Shown piece by piece: positions 33,879 to 42,196 of a stretch of DNA of 64,000 nucleotides. Source of the stretch: Pseudomonas sp. RIT288 (GTDB lineage: Bacteria > Pseudomonadota > Gammaproteobacteria > Pseudomonadales > Pseudomonadaceae); the NCBI RefSeq assembly GCF_000631985.1, contig NZ_JFYN01000044.1:207314-271313 (forward strand), read 5' to 3'. How positions within the stretch are numbered: position 1 is the first letter of the stretch; every line of letters begins with the position of its first letter. Under the pieces are notes generated by a model. It did not search any database. It saw nothing but the letters and a program-made list of their open reading frames with translations, and was not told the origin of the DNA. The position numbers and the translations under genes are program-made.

Positions 33879-33953
33879 AAAAGATCGCAGCCTTCGGCAG
33901 CTCCTGCAGGTGATATGCAGGAGCTGCCGAAGGCTGCGATCTTTTGATCTTGC
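33879..33953. repeat. REPIN, family A (GAAGG variant)
   Basis: Inverted copies of GCTGCCGAAGGCTGCGAT at 33879-33908 and 33916-33945, extending to gatctt at 33953. It lies beyond the yjdM start and before the ispB 3' end. Confidence 0.9.
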
Positions 33954-33963
33954 TTCAGCGATA

Positions 33964-34932
33964 TCAGTGCGTGCGGGCGACCGCAAACTCGCTCAGTTCT
34001 ACCAGTGCATCGCGGTATTCGCTGGCCGGCAGCGCGTCGAGGCACTTGATCGCACGGGCCACGTAGTCGCGGGCCAGTTGTGCGGTGTACTCCAGCGAAC
34101 CCGAGGCTTCCACGGCGATGCGGATGCTTTCGAGGTCTTCGATCCCGCCTTTCTGGATCGCCTGGCGGACCAGAGCAGCCTGCTCGGGTGTGCCTTCACG
34201 CATGGTGTAGATCAACGGCAGGGTCGGTTTGCCTTCGGCCAGATCGTCACCGACGTTCTTGCCCAGGGTCTCGGCGTCGCCCTTGTAGTCCAGCAGGTCG
34301 TCGACCAGTTGGAACGCCACGCCGAGGTGATCACCGAAGGTGCGCAGGGCTTCGCTCTGCTCGGCGGTGGCACCGGCCAGTGCGGCAGCGCTGTGGGTCG
34401 AGGCTTCGAAGAGCATCGCGGTCTTGCCGCGAATGACTTCCATGTAGGTTTCTTCGGTGGTGCTGGCGTCGCGTACCTTGGACAGCTGCAACACTTCACC
34501 TTCGGCGATGATGCGCGTGGCCTGGGACAGGATCTTCATCACCGGCATCGAACCCAGCTCGACCATCATTTCGAACGAGCGCGAGTACAGGAAGTCGCCG
34601 ACCAGCACGCTTGGGGCGTTGCCCCACATGGCGTTGGCGGTCGAGCGGCCACGGCGCATGCCGGACATGTCGACCACGTCGTCATGCAGCAGGGTTGCGG
34701 TGTGCAGGAATTCGATGGTGGCGGCCAGCAGGCGCATGTCGTCGCCTTCGCGACCCAGGGCCTTGCCGCACAGCAGCACCAATAAAGGACGCAGGCGTTT
34801 GCCGCCGGCCGAGGTGATGTAATCGCCGATTTTCGATACCAGCGGCACTCGGGAAGTCAGCTGCTTCTTGATGATGCCGTCGACGGCGCTAAAATCGTCC
34901 GCCACCGCGCGGTAGAAAGCTTGGGGTTGCAT
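33964..34932 (-). CDS. ispB: Octaprenyl/nonaprenyl diphosphate synthase
   Basis: A trans-prenyltransferase that extends farnesyl diphosphate with isopentenyl units to make the ubiquinone side chain. It has 322 residues, the family length. The first aspartate-rich motif is DDVVD at about 84-88 and the second is DDLLD in LVDDLLDYKGD. GGKRLRP (about 43-49) is the substrate-binding motif. The start at 34932 gives MQPQAFYRAVADDF; a longer frame to 34980 runs into the promoter zone shared with rplU. It is divergent from rplU as in most gamma-proteobacteria. Pseudomonas uses UQ-9, so the product is probably nonaprenyl diphosphate. Confidence 0.95.
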   Translation of the reverse strand: MQPQAFYRAVADDFSAVDGIIKKQLTSRVPLVSKIGDYITSAGGKRLRPLLVLLCGKALGREGDDMRLLAATIEFLHTATLLHDDVVDMSGMRRGRSTANAMWGNAPSVLVGDFLYSRSFEMMVELGSMPVMKILSQATRIIAEGEVLQLSKVRDASTTEETYMEVIRGKTAMLFEASTHSAAALAGATAEQSEALRTFGDHLGVAFQLVDDLLDYKGDAETLGKNVGDDLAEGKPTLPLIYTMREGTPEQAALVRQAIQKGGIEDLESIRIAVEASGSLEYTAQLARDYVARAIKCLDALPASEYRDALVELSEFAVARTH

Positions 34933-35011
34933 CAGCGACAGTTGCTCCAGAAGGGTTGCGCGGCATGCTAGGACCCCCACCGGGGCCTGTCAAGGCGCGA
35001 TGGACGGCCTC

Positions 35012-35040
35012 TTGCGTGACTCTCGATGCTTGCGTACAAT
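35012..35040 (+). promoter_or_regulatory. Sigma-70 promoter of the rplU-rpmA operon
   Basis: -35 TTGCGT (35012-35017), 17-base spacer, -10 TACAAT (35035-35040), followed by a GC-rich cgcgcaccc discriminator of the type seen at stringently controlled ribosomal promoters. It leaves a leader of roughly 125 bases before rplU. Confidence 0.75.
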
Positions 35041-35173
35041 CGCGCACCCTGAACTTCCTGGGCAGCACCTGCCTTACGCAATTGCACTTGGGCCGTTCCA
35101 GCCCCATGCAGCCATGCCAGCCAATACCTCTTCTTATAAAGAGCTGGGTGAGCAGGATTATCGGAGAAATACC

Positions 35174-35485
35174 ATGTACGCAGTAATCGTTACCGGCGGT
35201 AAGCAATACAAGGTCGCTGAAGGTGAATACCTGAAGATCGAAAAACTGGAAGTCGCTACTGGCGAATCCGTGACTTTTGACCGCGTTCTGCTGGTCGCCA
35301 ATGGCGACGACGTGAACATCGGCGCACCTGTTGTTGCTGGCGCAACCGTCAAGGCTGAAGTGATCTCCCAAGGTCGTCACGATAAAGTCCGCATCATCAA
35401 GTTCCGTCGCCGTAAGCACCACATGAAGCGTATGGGCCACCGCCAGTGGTTCACCGAGATCAAAATCACCGGTATTCAGGCTTAA
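35174..35485 (+). CDS. rplU: Ribosomal protein L21
   Basis: Large-subunit protein L21, 103 residues, the standard length. MYAVIVTGGKQYKVAEGEYLKIEKL opens the protein, and the RNA-binding KVRIIKFRRRKHHMKRMGHRQ lies at about 72-92. The ATG at 35174 follows GGAGAAATACC. The frame is open upstream to 35000 but that part is leader. The gene is followed 35 bases later by rpmA, the universal pair, under the promoter at 35012. Confidence 0.98.
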   Translation: MYAVIVTGGKQYKVAEGEYLKIEKLEVATGESVTFDRVLLVANGDDVNIGAPVVAGATVKAEVISQGRHDKVRIIKFRRRKHHMKRMGHRQWFTEIKITGIQA

Positions 35486-35520
35486 TTACAGCCTAATTCC
35501 TCACTAGGAGAATTGAACTC

Positions 35521-35778
35521 ATGGCACACAAAAAAGCTGGTGGTAGTACCCGTAACGGTCGCGACTCAGAAGCCAAACGCCTTGGCGTGAAGATGTATGG
35601 CGGCCAGGTCATCAAGGCCGGCAACATCATCGTGCGTCAGCGCGGCACCCAATTCCACGCTGGCTACGGCGTTGGCATGGGTAAAGATCACACCCTCTTC
35701 GCGAAAATCGAAGGCGTGATCAAGTTTGAAGTAAAAGGCGCCTTCGGTCGTCGTTACGTGAGCGTTGTCGCGGCTTAA
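35521..35778 (+). CDS. rpmA: Ribosomal protein L27
   Basis: Large-subunit protein L27, 85 residues. The N-terminal arm [22 protein letters not shown] reaches the peptidyl transferase centre; here it begins directly with AHKK, with no cleavable extension as found in Firmicutes. The core [24 protein letters not shown] is conserved. AGGAGAA precedes the ATG. A terminator follows, then the separately promoted obg. Confidence 0.98.
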
Positions 35779-35796
35779 TCGCGAGATCGCTGGAAG

Positions 35797-35822
35797 AGCC
35801 CTGTCTTGCGACGGGGCTTTTT
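35797..35822 (+). terminator. Terminator after rpmA
   Basis: AGCCCTGTC (35797-35805) with GACGGGGCT (35810-35818), one mismatch, then a run of T. It lies 19 bases after the rpmA stop. It separates rplU-rpmA from obg. Confidence 0.88.
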
Positions 35823-35838
35823 CGTTTGTGGGGTGAGT

Positions 35839-35919
35839 CTCTTGCAAAACTGTTTGTATGGGCTGTCGGCGTGCGATGCAGGTCGTGTTTTGGGGTCGCT
35901 GCGCTCATTTTTGCAAGAG
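35839..35919. mobile_element. Short element with 11-bp terminal inverted repeats, MITE-like
   Basis: CTCTTGCAAAA (35839-35849) and TTTTGCAAGAG (35909-35919) are perfect inverted repeats 81 bases apart, extended by nTG inside each end. TIRs of the GAG(A/T)CTCTTGCAAAA kind recall IS5-like insertion sequences. There is no coding frame inside. It lies between the rpmA terminator and obg. No target-site duplication is evident, so an old or decayed MITE, or simply a hairpin, are both possible. Confidence 0.45.
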
Positions 35920-35972
35920 TCTTATGTCTTGATTGTTTTTCGGCTCGTCCGTATGGCGAGAGGCGTTGAGTT

Positions 35973-37196
35973 ATGAAGTTTGTAGACGAAGTATCGATCC
36001 GCGTAAAAGCTGGCGACGGCGGCAATGGCTGCATGAGTTTCCGTCGGGAAAAATTCATTGAAAACGGTGGTCCGAACGGCGGTGACGGCGGTGACGGCGG
36101 TTCCATCTACATGATGGCCGACGAGAACCTCAATACCCTGGTCGACTACCGTTACACCCGGCACTTCGATGCCGAGCGTGGCTCCAACGGCGGCAGCACC
36201 GATTGCACCGGCAAGAAGGGTGAAGACCTGATCCTGCGCGTGCCGGTCGGTACCACCGTGATTGACTCGGCCACCCAGGAAGTGATTGGCGACCTGACCA
36301 AGGCTGGCCAGAAACTGATGGTAGTGCAGGGTGGTTGGCACGGTCTGGGCAACACCCGTTTCAAATCCAGTACCAACCGTGCGCCGCGCCAGACCACTCC
36401 GGGCAAGCCGGGTGAGCAGCGCGACCTGAAGCTGGAAATGAAAGTGCTGGCTGATGTCGGTCTGCTGGGCTTGCCGAATGCTGGTAAAAGTACCTTTATC
36501 CGTTCGGTGTCGGCGGCCAAGCCGAAAGTTGCCGACTACCCGTTCACCACGCTGGTGCCGAACCTGGGTGTGGTCAGCGTTGATCGCTGGAAAAGCTTCG
36601 TCATTGCCGACATTCCGGGGTTGATCGAAGGTGCTTCCGACGGCGCCGGTCTGGGTATTCGTTTCCTCAAGCACCTGGCGCGTACGCGTCTGTTGCTGCA
36701 CCTCGTCGACATGGCGCCGCTGGATGACACCAGTGCACCGGACGCGGCCGAAGTGATCGTCAACGAGCTGGTCAAATTCAGCCCCTCGCTGGCCGAGCGT
36801 GATCGCTGGCTGGTGCTGAACAAATGCGACCAGATCCTTGAAGAAGAGCACGAAGAGCGCGTCAAGGAAATCGTTGATCGCCTGCAGTGGGAAGGTCCGG
36901 TCTATGTGATCTCGGCCATCGCCAAAGAAGGCACCGAGCGCCTGACCCGCGACATCATGCGTTATCTGGAAGATCGTGCCGATCGCCTGGCCAACGACCC
37001 TGCGTACAAGGAAGAGCTGGCCGATCTCGATCAGCGCATCGAAGATGAAGCCCGTGCACAGTTGCAGGCGCTGGATGACAAGCGTGCCCTGCGTCGCAGC
37101 GGCGTGAAGTCGGTCCACGACATCGGCGACGATGACTGGGACGAAGAAGATGTGGATGATGAAGACGGTCCGGAAATCATTTACGTGCGCGACTGA
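35973..37196 (+). CDS. obg: GTPase Obg/CgtA
   Basis: An essential GTPase in 50S ribosome assembly and stress signalling. It has 407 residues. The glycine-rich Obg fold spans about 1-158 (KAGDGGNGCMSFRREKFIENGGPNGGDGGDGG is the first part). The G domain has GLPNAGKST (about 166-174), DIPGLIEGA and NKCD. The C-terminal tail is strongly acidic (DDDWDEEDVDDEDGPE), typical of the Pseudomonas protein. Start MKFVDEVSIRVKAG. It lies downstream of rpmA beyond a terminator and is followed by its own terminator, then proB. Confidence 0.98.
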   Translation: MKFVDEVSIRVKAGDGGNGCMSFRREKFIENGGPNGGDGGDGGSIYMMADENLNTLVDYRYTRHFDAERGSNGGSTDCTGKKGEDLILRVPVGTTVIDSATQEVIGDLTKAGQKLMVVQGGWHGLGNTRFKSSTNRAPRQTTPGKPGEQRDLKLEMKVLADVGLLGLPNAGKSTFIRSVSAAKPKVADYPFTTLVPNLGVVSVDRWKSFVIADIPGLIEGASDGAGLGIRFLKHLARTRLLLHLVDMAPLDDTSAPDAAEVIVNELVKFSPSLAERDRWLVLNKCDQILEEEHEERVKEIVDRLQWEGPVYVISAIAKEGTERLTRDIMRYLEDRADRLANDPAYKEELADLDQRIEDEARAQLQALDDKRALRRSGVKSVHDIGDDDWDEEDVDDEDGPEIIYVRD

Positions 37197-37214
37197 TCTG
37201 TTGCGATAAACTTG

Positions 37215-37240
37215 AACGCCGCTCAATCGAGCGGCGTTTT
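37215..37240 (+). terminator. Terminator after obg
   Basis: AACGCCGCTC (37215-37224), loop aatc, GAGCGGCGTT (37229-37238), then TT. A 10-bp stem with a short T tract. Confidence 0.85.
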
Positions 37241-37314
37241 GGTATCTGGAAATCGGTAGTCACGATTAACGGGCAGCGCTGGGTCGCGCTGTCCTCAAGC
37301 TAAGGTTGAAGATG

Positions 37315-38433
37315 ATGCGGAGCAAGGTGACAGGTGCGCAGCGTTGGGTCGTGAAGATCGGCAGCGCTTTGCTGACAGCTGATGGCAAAGGGCTGGATCG
37401 TGCGGCAATGAGTGTCTGGGTCGAGCAGATGGTCGCCCTGCATGAGGCGGGTGTCGAGTTGGTGCTGGTGTCCTCCGGGGCGGTGGCTGCCGGCATGAGT
37501 CGCCTGGGCTGGACCGCACGACCCAGTGCGATGCACGAGCTCCAGGCCGCAGCTGCAATTGGCCAGATGGGGCTGGTGCAGGCTTGGGAGTCGAGCTTTG
37601 CCGAGCATGGTCGGCACACCGCGCAGATTCTCCTGACTCACGATGACTTGTCCGACCGCAAGCGCTACCTCAACGCTCGCAGCACCCTGCGTGCGCTGGT
37701 CGATCTGAAAGTCATTCCGGTGATCAATGAAAACGACACCGTCGTCACCGACGAGATTCGTTTCGGCGACAACGACACGCTCGCGGCGCTGGTGGCCAAC
37801 CTGGTCGAGGCTGATCTGCTGGTGATCCTCACTGATCGCGATGGCATGTTCGATGCCGATCCGCGCAACAATCCTGATGCGCAGCTGATTTACGAAGCGC
37901 GCGCCGATGATCCGACCCTGGATGCGGTGGCGGGCGGCACTGGTGGTGCGCTGGGGCGTGGCGGCATGCAGACCAAGCTGCGTGCGGCGCGTCTGGCGGC
38001 GCGTTCCGGGGCGCACACCATCATTGTTGGTGGTCGCCTGGAGCGTGTGCTCGATCGCCTGAAGGCTGGCGAGCGCATTGGTACGCTGCTGTCGCCTGAG
38101 CGCGGCATGCTGGCGGCGCGCAAACAGTGGCTGGCCGGGCATCTGCAGACTCGCGGCACGCTGGTGCTGGACGAGGGTGCGGTGTCGGCATTGTCGCAAG
38201 GTAACAAGAGCTTGCTGCCGGTCGGCGTGAAATTGGTCCAGGGCAGTTTCCGCCGTGGCGAAATGGTGGTTTGCGTGGCGCCGGACGGTCGCGAGATTGC
38301 TCGCGGTCTGGCCAACTACAGTGCGCTTGAGGCGCAAAAAATCATTGGTCAGTCGTCGGACGCAATTGTCGGCGTGCTGGGCTACATGGCTGAGCCGGAA
38401 CTGGTTCACCGTGACAACCTGATTCTGGTCTAA
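37315..38433 (+). CDS. proB: Glutamate 5-kinase
   Basis: First step of proline synthesis: ATP-dependent phosphorylation of glutamate. It has 372 residues, the usual length for the enzyme with a C-terminal PUA domain. The amino acid kinase core shows VVKIGSALLTADGKGLD, LVSSGAVAAGM, NARSTL, INENDTVVTDEIRFGDND, and GTGGALGRGGMQTKL. The PUA domain occupies about 275-372. Of three possible in-frame starts (TTG 37306, ATG 37312, ATG 37315) I take the last, which gives MRSKVTGAQRWVVKIG. It is clustered with obg and creA as in PAO1. Feedback inhibition by proline is expected from the family. Confidence 0.96.
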   Translation: MRSKVTGAQRWVVKIGSALLTADGKGLDRAAMSVWVEQMVALHEAGVELVLVSSGAVAAGMSRLGWTARPSAMHELQAAAAIGQMGLVQAWESSFAEHGRHTAQILLTHDDLSDRKRYLNARSTLRALVDLKVIPVINENDTVVTDEIRFGDNDTLAALVANLVEADLLVILTDRDGMFDADPRNNPDAQLIYEARADDPTLDAVAGGTGGALGRGGMQTKLRAARLAARSGAHTIIVGGRLERVLDRLKAGERIGTLLSPERGMLAARKQWLAGHLQTRGTLVLDEGAVSALSQGNKSLLPVGVKLVQGSFRRGEMVVCVAPDGREIARGLANYSALEAQKIIGQSSDAIVGVLGYMAEPELVHRDNLILV

Positions 38434-38444
38434 GGAAAAACGCG

Positions 38445-38912
38445 ATGCGCATGGCAAAAGGATTGTTGGGTCTGCTGATGGCGTTGCCATTGCTGGCCTC
38501 GGCCGAGGAAATCGGTCAGGTGTCGACGGTGTTCAAGTTCGTCGGCCCGAACGACCGGATCGTGGTCGAGGCTTTCGATGATCCGAAGGTCGACGGCGTG
38601 ACCTGCTACCTGTCTCGCGCCAAGACGGGTGGGGTGAAGGGTGGCCTGGGTCTGGCCGAGGATCGCGCCGAGGCGTCGATTGCCTGCCGTCAGGTCGGTC
38701 CGATCAAGTTCAAGGGCGAGCTGAAGGATGGTGACGAGGTGTTCAAGGAGCGCACGTCGCTGGTGTTCAAGACCATGCAGGTGGTGCGCTTCCTCGACAA
38801 GAAGCGCAATACGCTGGTGTACCTGGTCTACAGCGATCGCGTGATCGAAGGCAGTCCGCAGAATGCGGTGACGGCGATCCCGATCGTGCCGTGGGTGCCG
38901 GTCCAGCAATAA
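38445..38912 (+). CDS. creA: CreA-family exported protein
   Basis: A 155-residue protein with a signal peptide (MRMAKGLLGLLMALPLLASA) and a CreA domain: IGQVSTVFKFVGPNDRIVVEAFDDPKVDGVTCYLSRAKTGG spans the front. Two cysteines (in VTCYL and IACRQ) could form a disulphide in the periplasm. It is named after the E. coli creABCD locus, but no molecular function is known. It starts 11 bases after proB with a GGAAAA site, so it is co-transcribed. It ends at a REP-derived terminator. Confidence 0.93.
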   Translation: MRMAKGLLGLLMALPLLASAEEIGQVSTVFKFVGPNDRIVVEAFDDPKVDGVTCYLSRAKTGGVKGGLGLAEDRAEASIACRQVGPIKFKGELKDGDEVFKERTSLVFKTMQVVRFLDKKRNTLVYLVYSDRVIEGSPQNAVTAIPIVPWVPVQQ

Positions 38913-38927
38913 CACCGCAAAACCAAT

Positions 38928-38982
38928 TGTAGGAGTGAGCCTGTTCCGGGCGGCCGGAACAGGCTCACTCCTACATTTTTTT
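38928..38982 (+). repeat. Family-B REP variant that doubles as creA terminator
   Basis: Perfect inverted repeat 38928-38947 / 38956-38975 whose outer part is the family-B TGTAGGAGTGAGCCTG. The usual CTCGCGA core is replaced by TTCCGggcggCCGGAA. It is followed directly by seven T residues (38976-38982), so it has all features of an intrinsic terminator for creA. Confidence 0.85.
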
Positions 38983-39010
38983 GTGCTGCATTCGCTAAAT
39001 CGCAGGCAAT

Positions 39011-39037
39011 AAAAAACCGACCCTAAGGTCGGTTTTT
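39011..39037 (-). terminator. Terminator of rpsT
   Basis: ACCGACC (39016-39022) with GGTCGGT (39027-39033), flanked by A and T runs on both sides, so it can work in both directions. It lies 15 bases past the rpsT stop. Confidence 0.93.
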
Positions 39038-39051
39038 AATGACTACGTCGA

Positions 39052-39324
39052 TTAAGCAGCTTCTTTCAGTGCTTTGACGTGGCCATTCAGGCGGCTCTTA
39101 TGACGAGCAGCCTTGTTCTTGTGGATGATGCCTTTATCGGCCATACGGTCGATAACTGGCACAGCCAGAACGTATGCAGCTTGAGCTTTTTCAGCGTCTT
39201 TTGCGTCGATGGCTTTAACTACATTCTTGATGTAGGTACGAACCATGGAACGCAGGCTGGCGTTGTGGCTGCGACGCTTCTCAGCCTGTTTTGCACGTTT
39301 TTTGGCGGAAGGTGAGTTGGCCAC
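39052..39324 (-). CDS. rpsT: Ribosomal protein S20
   Basis: Small-subunit primary binding protein S20, 90 residues: ANSPSAKKRAKQAEKRRSHNASLRSMVRTYIKNVVKAI is the basic N-terminal helix and DRMADKGIIHKNKAARHKSRLNGHVKALKEAA the C-terminal part. The start is GTG (39324) behind GAGGAG. E. coli rpsT also uses a non-ATG codon (UUG), which is part of its autogenous translational control; the same may hold here. Single gene with its own promoter and terminator. Confidence 0.97.
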   Translation of the reverse strand: MANSPSAKKRAKQAEKRRSHNASLRSMVRTYIKNVVKAIDAKDAEKAQAAYVLAVPVIDRMADKGIIHKNKAARHKSRLNGHVKALKEAA

Positions 39325-39377
39325 CGTCGAGCTCCTCGAAAGACTTTTTAGGAAATAGCAAACAAAATAGGCCGCGA

Positions 39378-39406
39378 ATCATGCCGATGAGTTGAAGTCT
39401 TGTCAA
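39378..39406 (-). promoter_or_regulatory. Sigma-70 promoter of rpsT
   Basis: On the minus strand: -35 TTGACA (39406-39401), 17-base spacer, -10 CATGAT (39383-39378), then tcgcggcc discriminator. About 45 bases of leader to the GTG start. Confidence 0.75.
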
Positions 39407-39576
39407 GGGCGCTTGAAACGTTCCGCTAAGTGGTAGGTATGAAGAGGCGGGATATTTATTTCCGGCGCTTGACCTGTAAACTCGCGAGCTTTGGCTCTGT
39501 GCTGTTGCGGCGCGGAGTATCGCACAAGTAGGCGCATTGTTCGCCTGCTGTTTATCGACAGGCACTAATTTCCTTA

Positions 39577-41115
39577 ATGAATCTGCTCAAATCGTTGGCC
39601 GCTGTCAGCTCTATCACGATGCTTTCCCGGATTCTGGGGTTTGTCCGTGACACGCTCATCGCTCGCACATTCGGTGCCGGAATGGCGACGGATGCCTTCT
39701 TCATTGCCTTCAAACTGCCCAACCTGCTGCGGCGAATCTTCGCCGAGGGCGCGTTCTCTCAGGCTTTCGTGCCGATTCTGGCGGAATACAAGAGTCAGCA
39801 GGGGGAAGAAGCGACGCGCACCTTCATTGCTTATGTATCGGGCTTGCTGACGTTGGTGCTGGCTCTGGTCACGGCATTGGGCATGATCGCCGCGCCATGG
39901 GTGATCTGGGCCACGGCGCCGGGGTTTGCCGACACGCCGGAAAAATTCCAGCTCACCTCCGACCTGTTGCGGGTGACGTTCCCTTATATATTGCTGATCT
40001 CCCTGTCCTCGTTGGCCGGGGCGATCCTCAATACCTGGAACCGCTTTTCGGTGCCGGCCTTCGTACCGACCTTGCTCAACGTGAGCATGATTGTGTTTTC
40101 GCTGTTCCTGACGCCGTATTTCGATCCGCCGGTGATGGCCCTCGGCTGGGCGGTACTGGTCGGTGGTCTGGCGCAGTTGCTCTATCAACTGCCGCACCTG
40201 AAAAAAATCGGCATGCTGGTGCTGCCGCGCCTGAACCTGCGCGATAGCGGCGTGTGGCGGGTGATGAAGCAGATGCTGCCGGCGATCCTCGGCGTTTCGG
40301 TCAGCCAGATTTCGCTGATCATCAACACCATTTTCGCCTCGTTCCTGGTGGCCGGTTCGGTGTCGTGGATGTATTACGCCGACCGTTTGATGGAATTGCC
40401 GTCCGGCGTGCTCGGCGTAGCGTTGGGCACCATTTTGCTGCCGACGCTGGCCAAGACTTATGCGAGCAAGGATCGCCACGAATACTCGCGGATCCTCGAC
40501 TGGGGGCTGCGCCTGTGCTTCGTGCTGGTGTTGCCGTGTGCGCTGGCGCTGGGGATTCTCGCCGAACCGCTGACCGTGTCACTGTTCCAGTACGGCCAGT
40601 TCAGCGCGTTTGATGCGTCCATGACCCAGCGTGCGCTGATTGCCTATTCTGTCGGTCTTCTCGGGATTATCGTGATCAAAGTGCTGGCGCCGGGCTTTTA
40701 CGCGCAACAGAACATCCGCACCCCGGTAAAAATCGCAATCTTCACCCTGGTGTGCACGCAGTTGTTCAACCTGATGCTGATCGGCCCGCTGGCTCACGCC
40801 GGTCTGGCGCTGGCGATCAGTGCTGGTGCCTGTCTGAATGCCGGGCTGTTGTTCTATCAACTGCGCAAGCAAAAGATGTATCAGCCGCAACCGGGCTGGT
40901 ACACCTTTGGCTTCAAACTGGTGGTGGCGGTAGCGGTGATGTCGGCGGTGCTGCTGCTGGGCATGCATTTCATGCCGGCCTGGGATCAGGGCCATATGCT
41001 GGCGCGCTTCCTGCGTCTGGGGGCGCTGGTGGTTGCCGGTGTGGTGGCGTATTTCGGTATGTTGCTGCTGCTCGGTTTTCGCCTGCGCGACTTCAATCGC
41101 AAGGCTTTGAGCTGA
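39577..41115 (+). CDS. murJ: Lipid II flippase MurJ
   Basis: Moves the peptidoglycan precursor lipid II across the inner membrane. It has 512 residues and about 14 membrane segments of the MVF/MurJ family. Family motifs are MLSRILGFVRDTLIARTFGAG at about 16-36, FKLPNLLRRIFAEGAFSQAFVPI, and the AGAILNTWNRFSVPAF loop. Charged residues lining the cavity in E. coli (for example the RxLGFVRD arginines) are present. The ribosome-binding site is weak. It is divergent from rpsT and followed by ribF. Confidence 0.96.
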   Translation: MNLLKSLAAVSSITMLSRILGFVRDTLIARTFGAGMATDAFFIAFKLPNLLRRIFAEGAFSQAFVPILAEYKSQQGEEATRTFIAYVSGLLTLVLALVTALGMIAAPWVIWATAPGFADTPEKFQLTSDLLRVTFPYILLISLSSLAGAILNTWNRFSVPAFVPTLLNVSMIVFSLFLTPYFDPPVMALGWAVLVGGLAQLLYQLPHLKKIGMLVLPRLNLRDSGVWRVMKQMLPAILGVSVSQISLIINTIFASFLVAGSVSWMYYADRLMELPSGVLGVALGTILLPTLAKTYASKDRHEYSRILDWGLRLCFVLVLPCALALGILAEPLTVSLFQYGQFSAFDASMTQRALIAYSVGLLGIIVIKVLAPGFYAQQNIRTPVKIAIFTLVCTQLFNLMLIGPLAHAGLALAISAGACLNAGLLFYQLRKQKMYQPQPGWYTFGFKLVVAVAVMSAVLLLGMHFMPAWDQGHMLARFLRLGALVVAGVVAYFGMLLLLGFRLRDFNRKALS

Positions 41116-41244
41116 GGTTTCAGCCTTTATAACCGGGCACGGGCCGGCAGTTTTGTCGGCTCGATCACTTTGCGTTACGGTGTTGCCTGTCGTCGACCGT
41201 CGGGTGTGGTTATAATCGACCACTTTATGAGCAAGAAGCGCGTT

Positions 41245-42183
41245 ATGCAGCTGGTTCGAGGCCTCCACAACTTGCGCCCCCAGCATCGGGGCTGCGTCGC
41301 CACTATTGGCAACTTTGACGGTGTTCACCGTGGTCACCAGGCTATCCTGGCCCGACTGCGTGAGCGTGCGCTCGAGTTGGGCGTACCCAGCTGCGTGGTG
41401 ATTTTCGAGCCGCAGCCACGGGAGTTCTTTGCCCCGGAGACCGCGCCGGCACGTCTGGCCCGCTTGCGTGACAAGCTGCAGTTGCTGGCCGCCGAGGGGG
41501 TCGACCGGGTGCTGTGCCTGGCGTTCAACCAGCGCCTGAGTAAGCTCAGCGCCAGTGAATTCGTCGATACCATCCTGGTGGACGGTCTCGGCGTGCAGCA
41601 TCTGGAAGTCGGCGACGATTTCCGCTTTGGCTGCGACCGCCTCGGCGATTTCGATTTCCTGCTGCAGGCCGGCCAGGTACACGGTTTTACCGTGGAAGCC
41701 GCGCAAACCGTCGAGCTGGACGGCATTCGCGTCAGCAGCACCCAGGTGCGCAACGCGTTGGCCGCCGCCGATTTTGCCTTGGCCGAACGCTTGCTCGGCC
41801 GCCCGTACCGGATCGCCGGTCGCGTGCTGCACGGCCAGAAACTGGCCCGGCAACTGGGTACGCCCACTGCCAACATTCAACTCAAACGCCGTCGCGTGCC
41901 GTTCACCGGGGTCTACCTGGTGGATGTGGACATCGACGGCAAGACCTGGCCTGGCGTCGCCAATATCGGCGTGCGGCCTACGGTCCAAGGTGATGGCAAA
42001 GCCCACCTTGAAGTTCACCTACTGGATTTTGCCGGCGATCTGTATGACCGGCGTCTGACGGTGGTTTTCCACCAAAAGCTGCGTGAAGAGCAGCGTTTCG
42101 CCTCCCTGGAGGCACTGAAAACGGCGATCAACGCGGATGTCGCCGCCGCCCGTGCACTAGCCGCACCTAGCGCCCATCGCTAA
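41245..42183 (+). CDS. ribF: Bifunctional riboflavin kinase / FAD synthetase
   Basis: Makes FMN and FAD from riboflavin. It has 312 residues. The N-terminal nucleotidyltransferase domain has IGNFDGVHRGHQAI (HxGH-like motif, about 22-35) and EVGDDFRFGCDRLGDFDFL. The C-terminal kinase domain has GRVLHGQKLARQLGTPTANIQL (PTAN Mg/ATP motif) and GVANIGVRPTV. The start at 41245 (MQLVRGLHNL) matches the Pseudomonas family N-terminus; an in-frame ATG at 41227 is possible. It lies 13 bases before ileS, the common ribF-ileS-lspA order. Confidence 0.96.
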   Translation: MQLVRGLHNLRPQHRGCVATIGNFDGVHRGHQAILARLRERALELGVPSCVVIFEPQPREFFAPETAPARLARLRDKLQLLAAEGVDRVLCLAFNQRLSKLSASEFVDTILVDGLGVQHLEVGDDFRFGCDRLGDFDFLLQAGQVHGFTVEAAQTVELDGIRVSSTQVRNALAAADFALAERLLGRPYRIAGRVLHGQKLARQLGTPTANIQLKRRRVPFTGVYLVDVDIDGKTWPGVANIGVRPTVQGDGKAHLEVHLLDFAGDLYDRRLTVVFHQKLREEQRFASLEALKTAINADVAAARALAAPSAHR

Positions 42184-42196
42184 TGAAGAGCCTTAA

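Noticed and set aside
35827..35972. Riboswitch or sRNA in the rpmA-obg spacer
   Set aside because: Apart from the 11-bp inverted repeat no conserved riboswitch core or promoter-terminator unit was seen.
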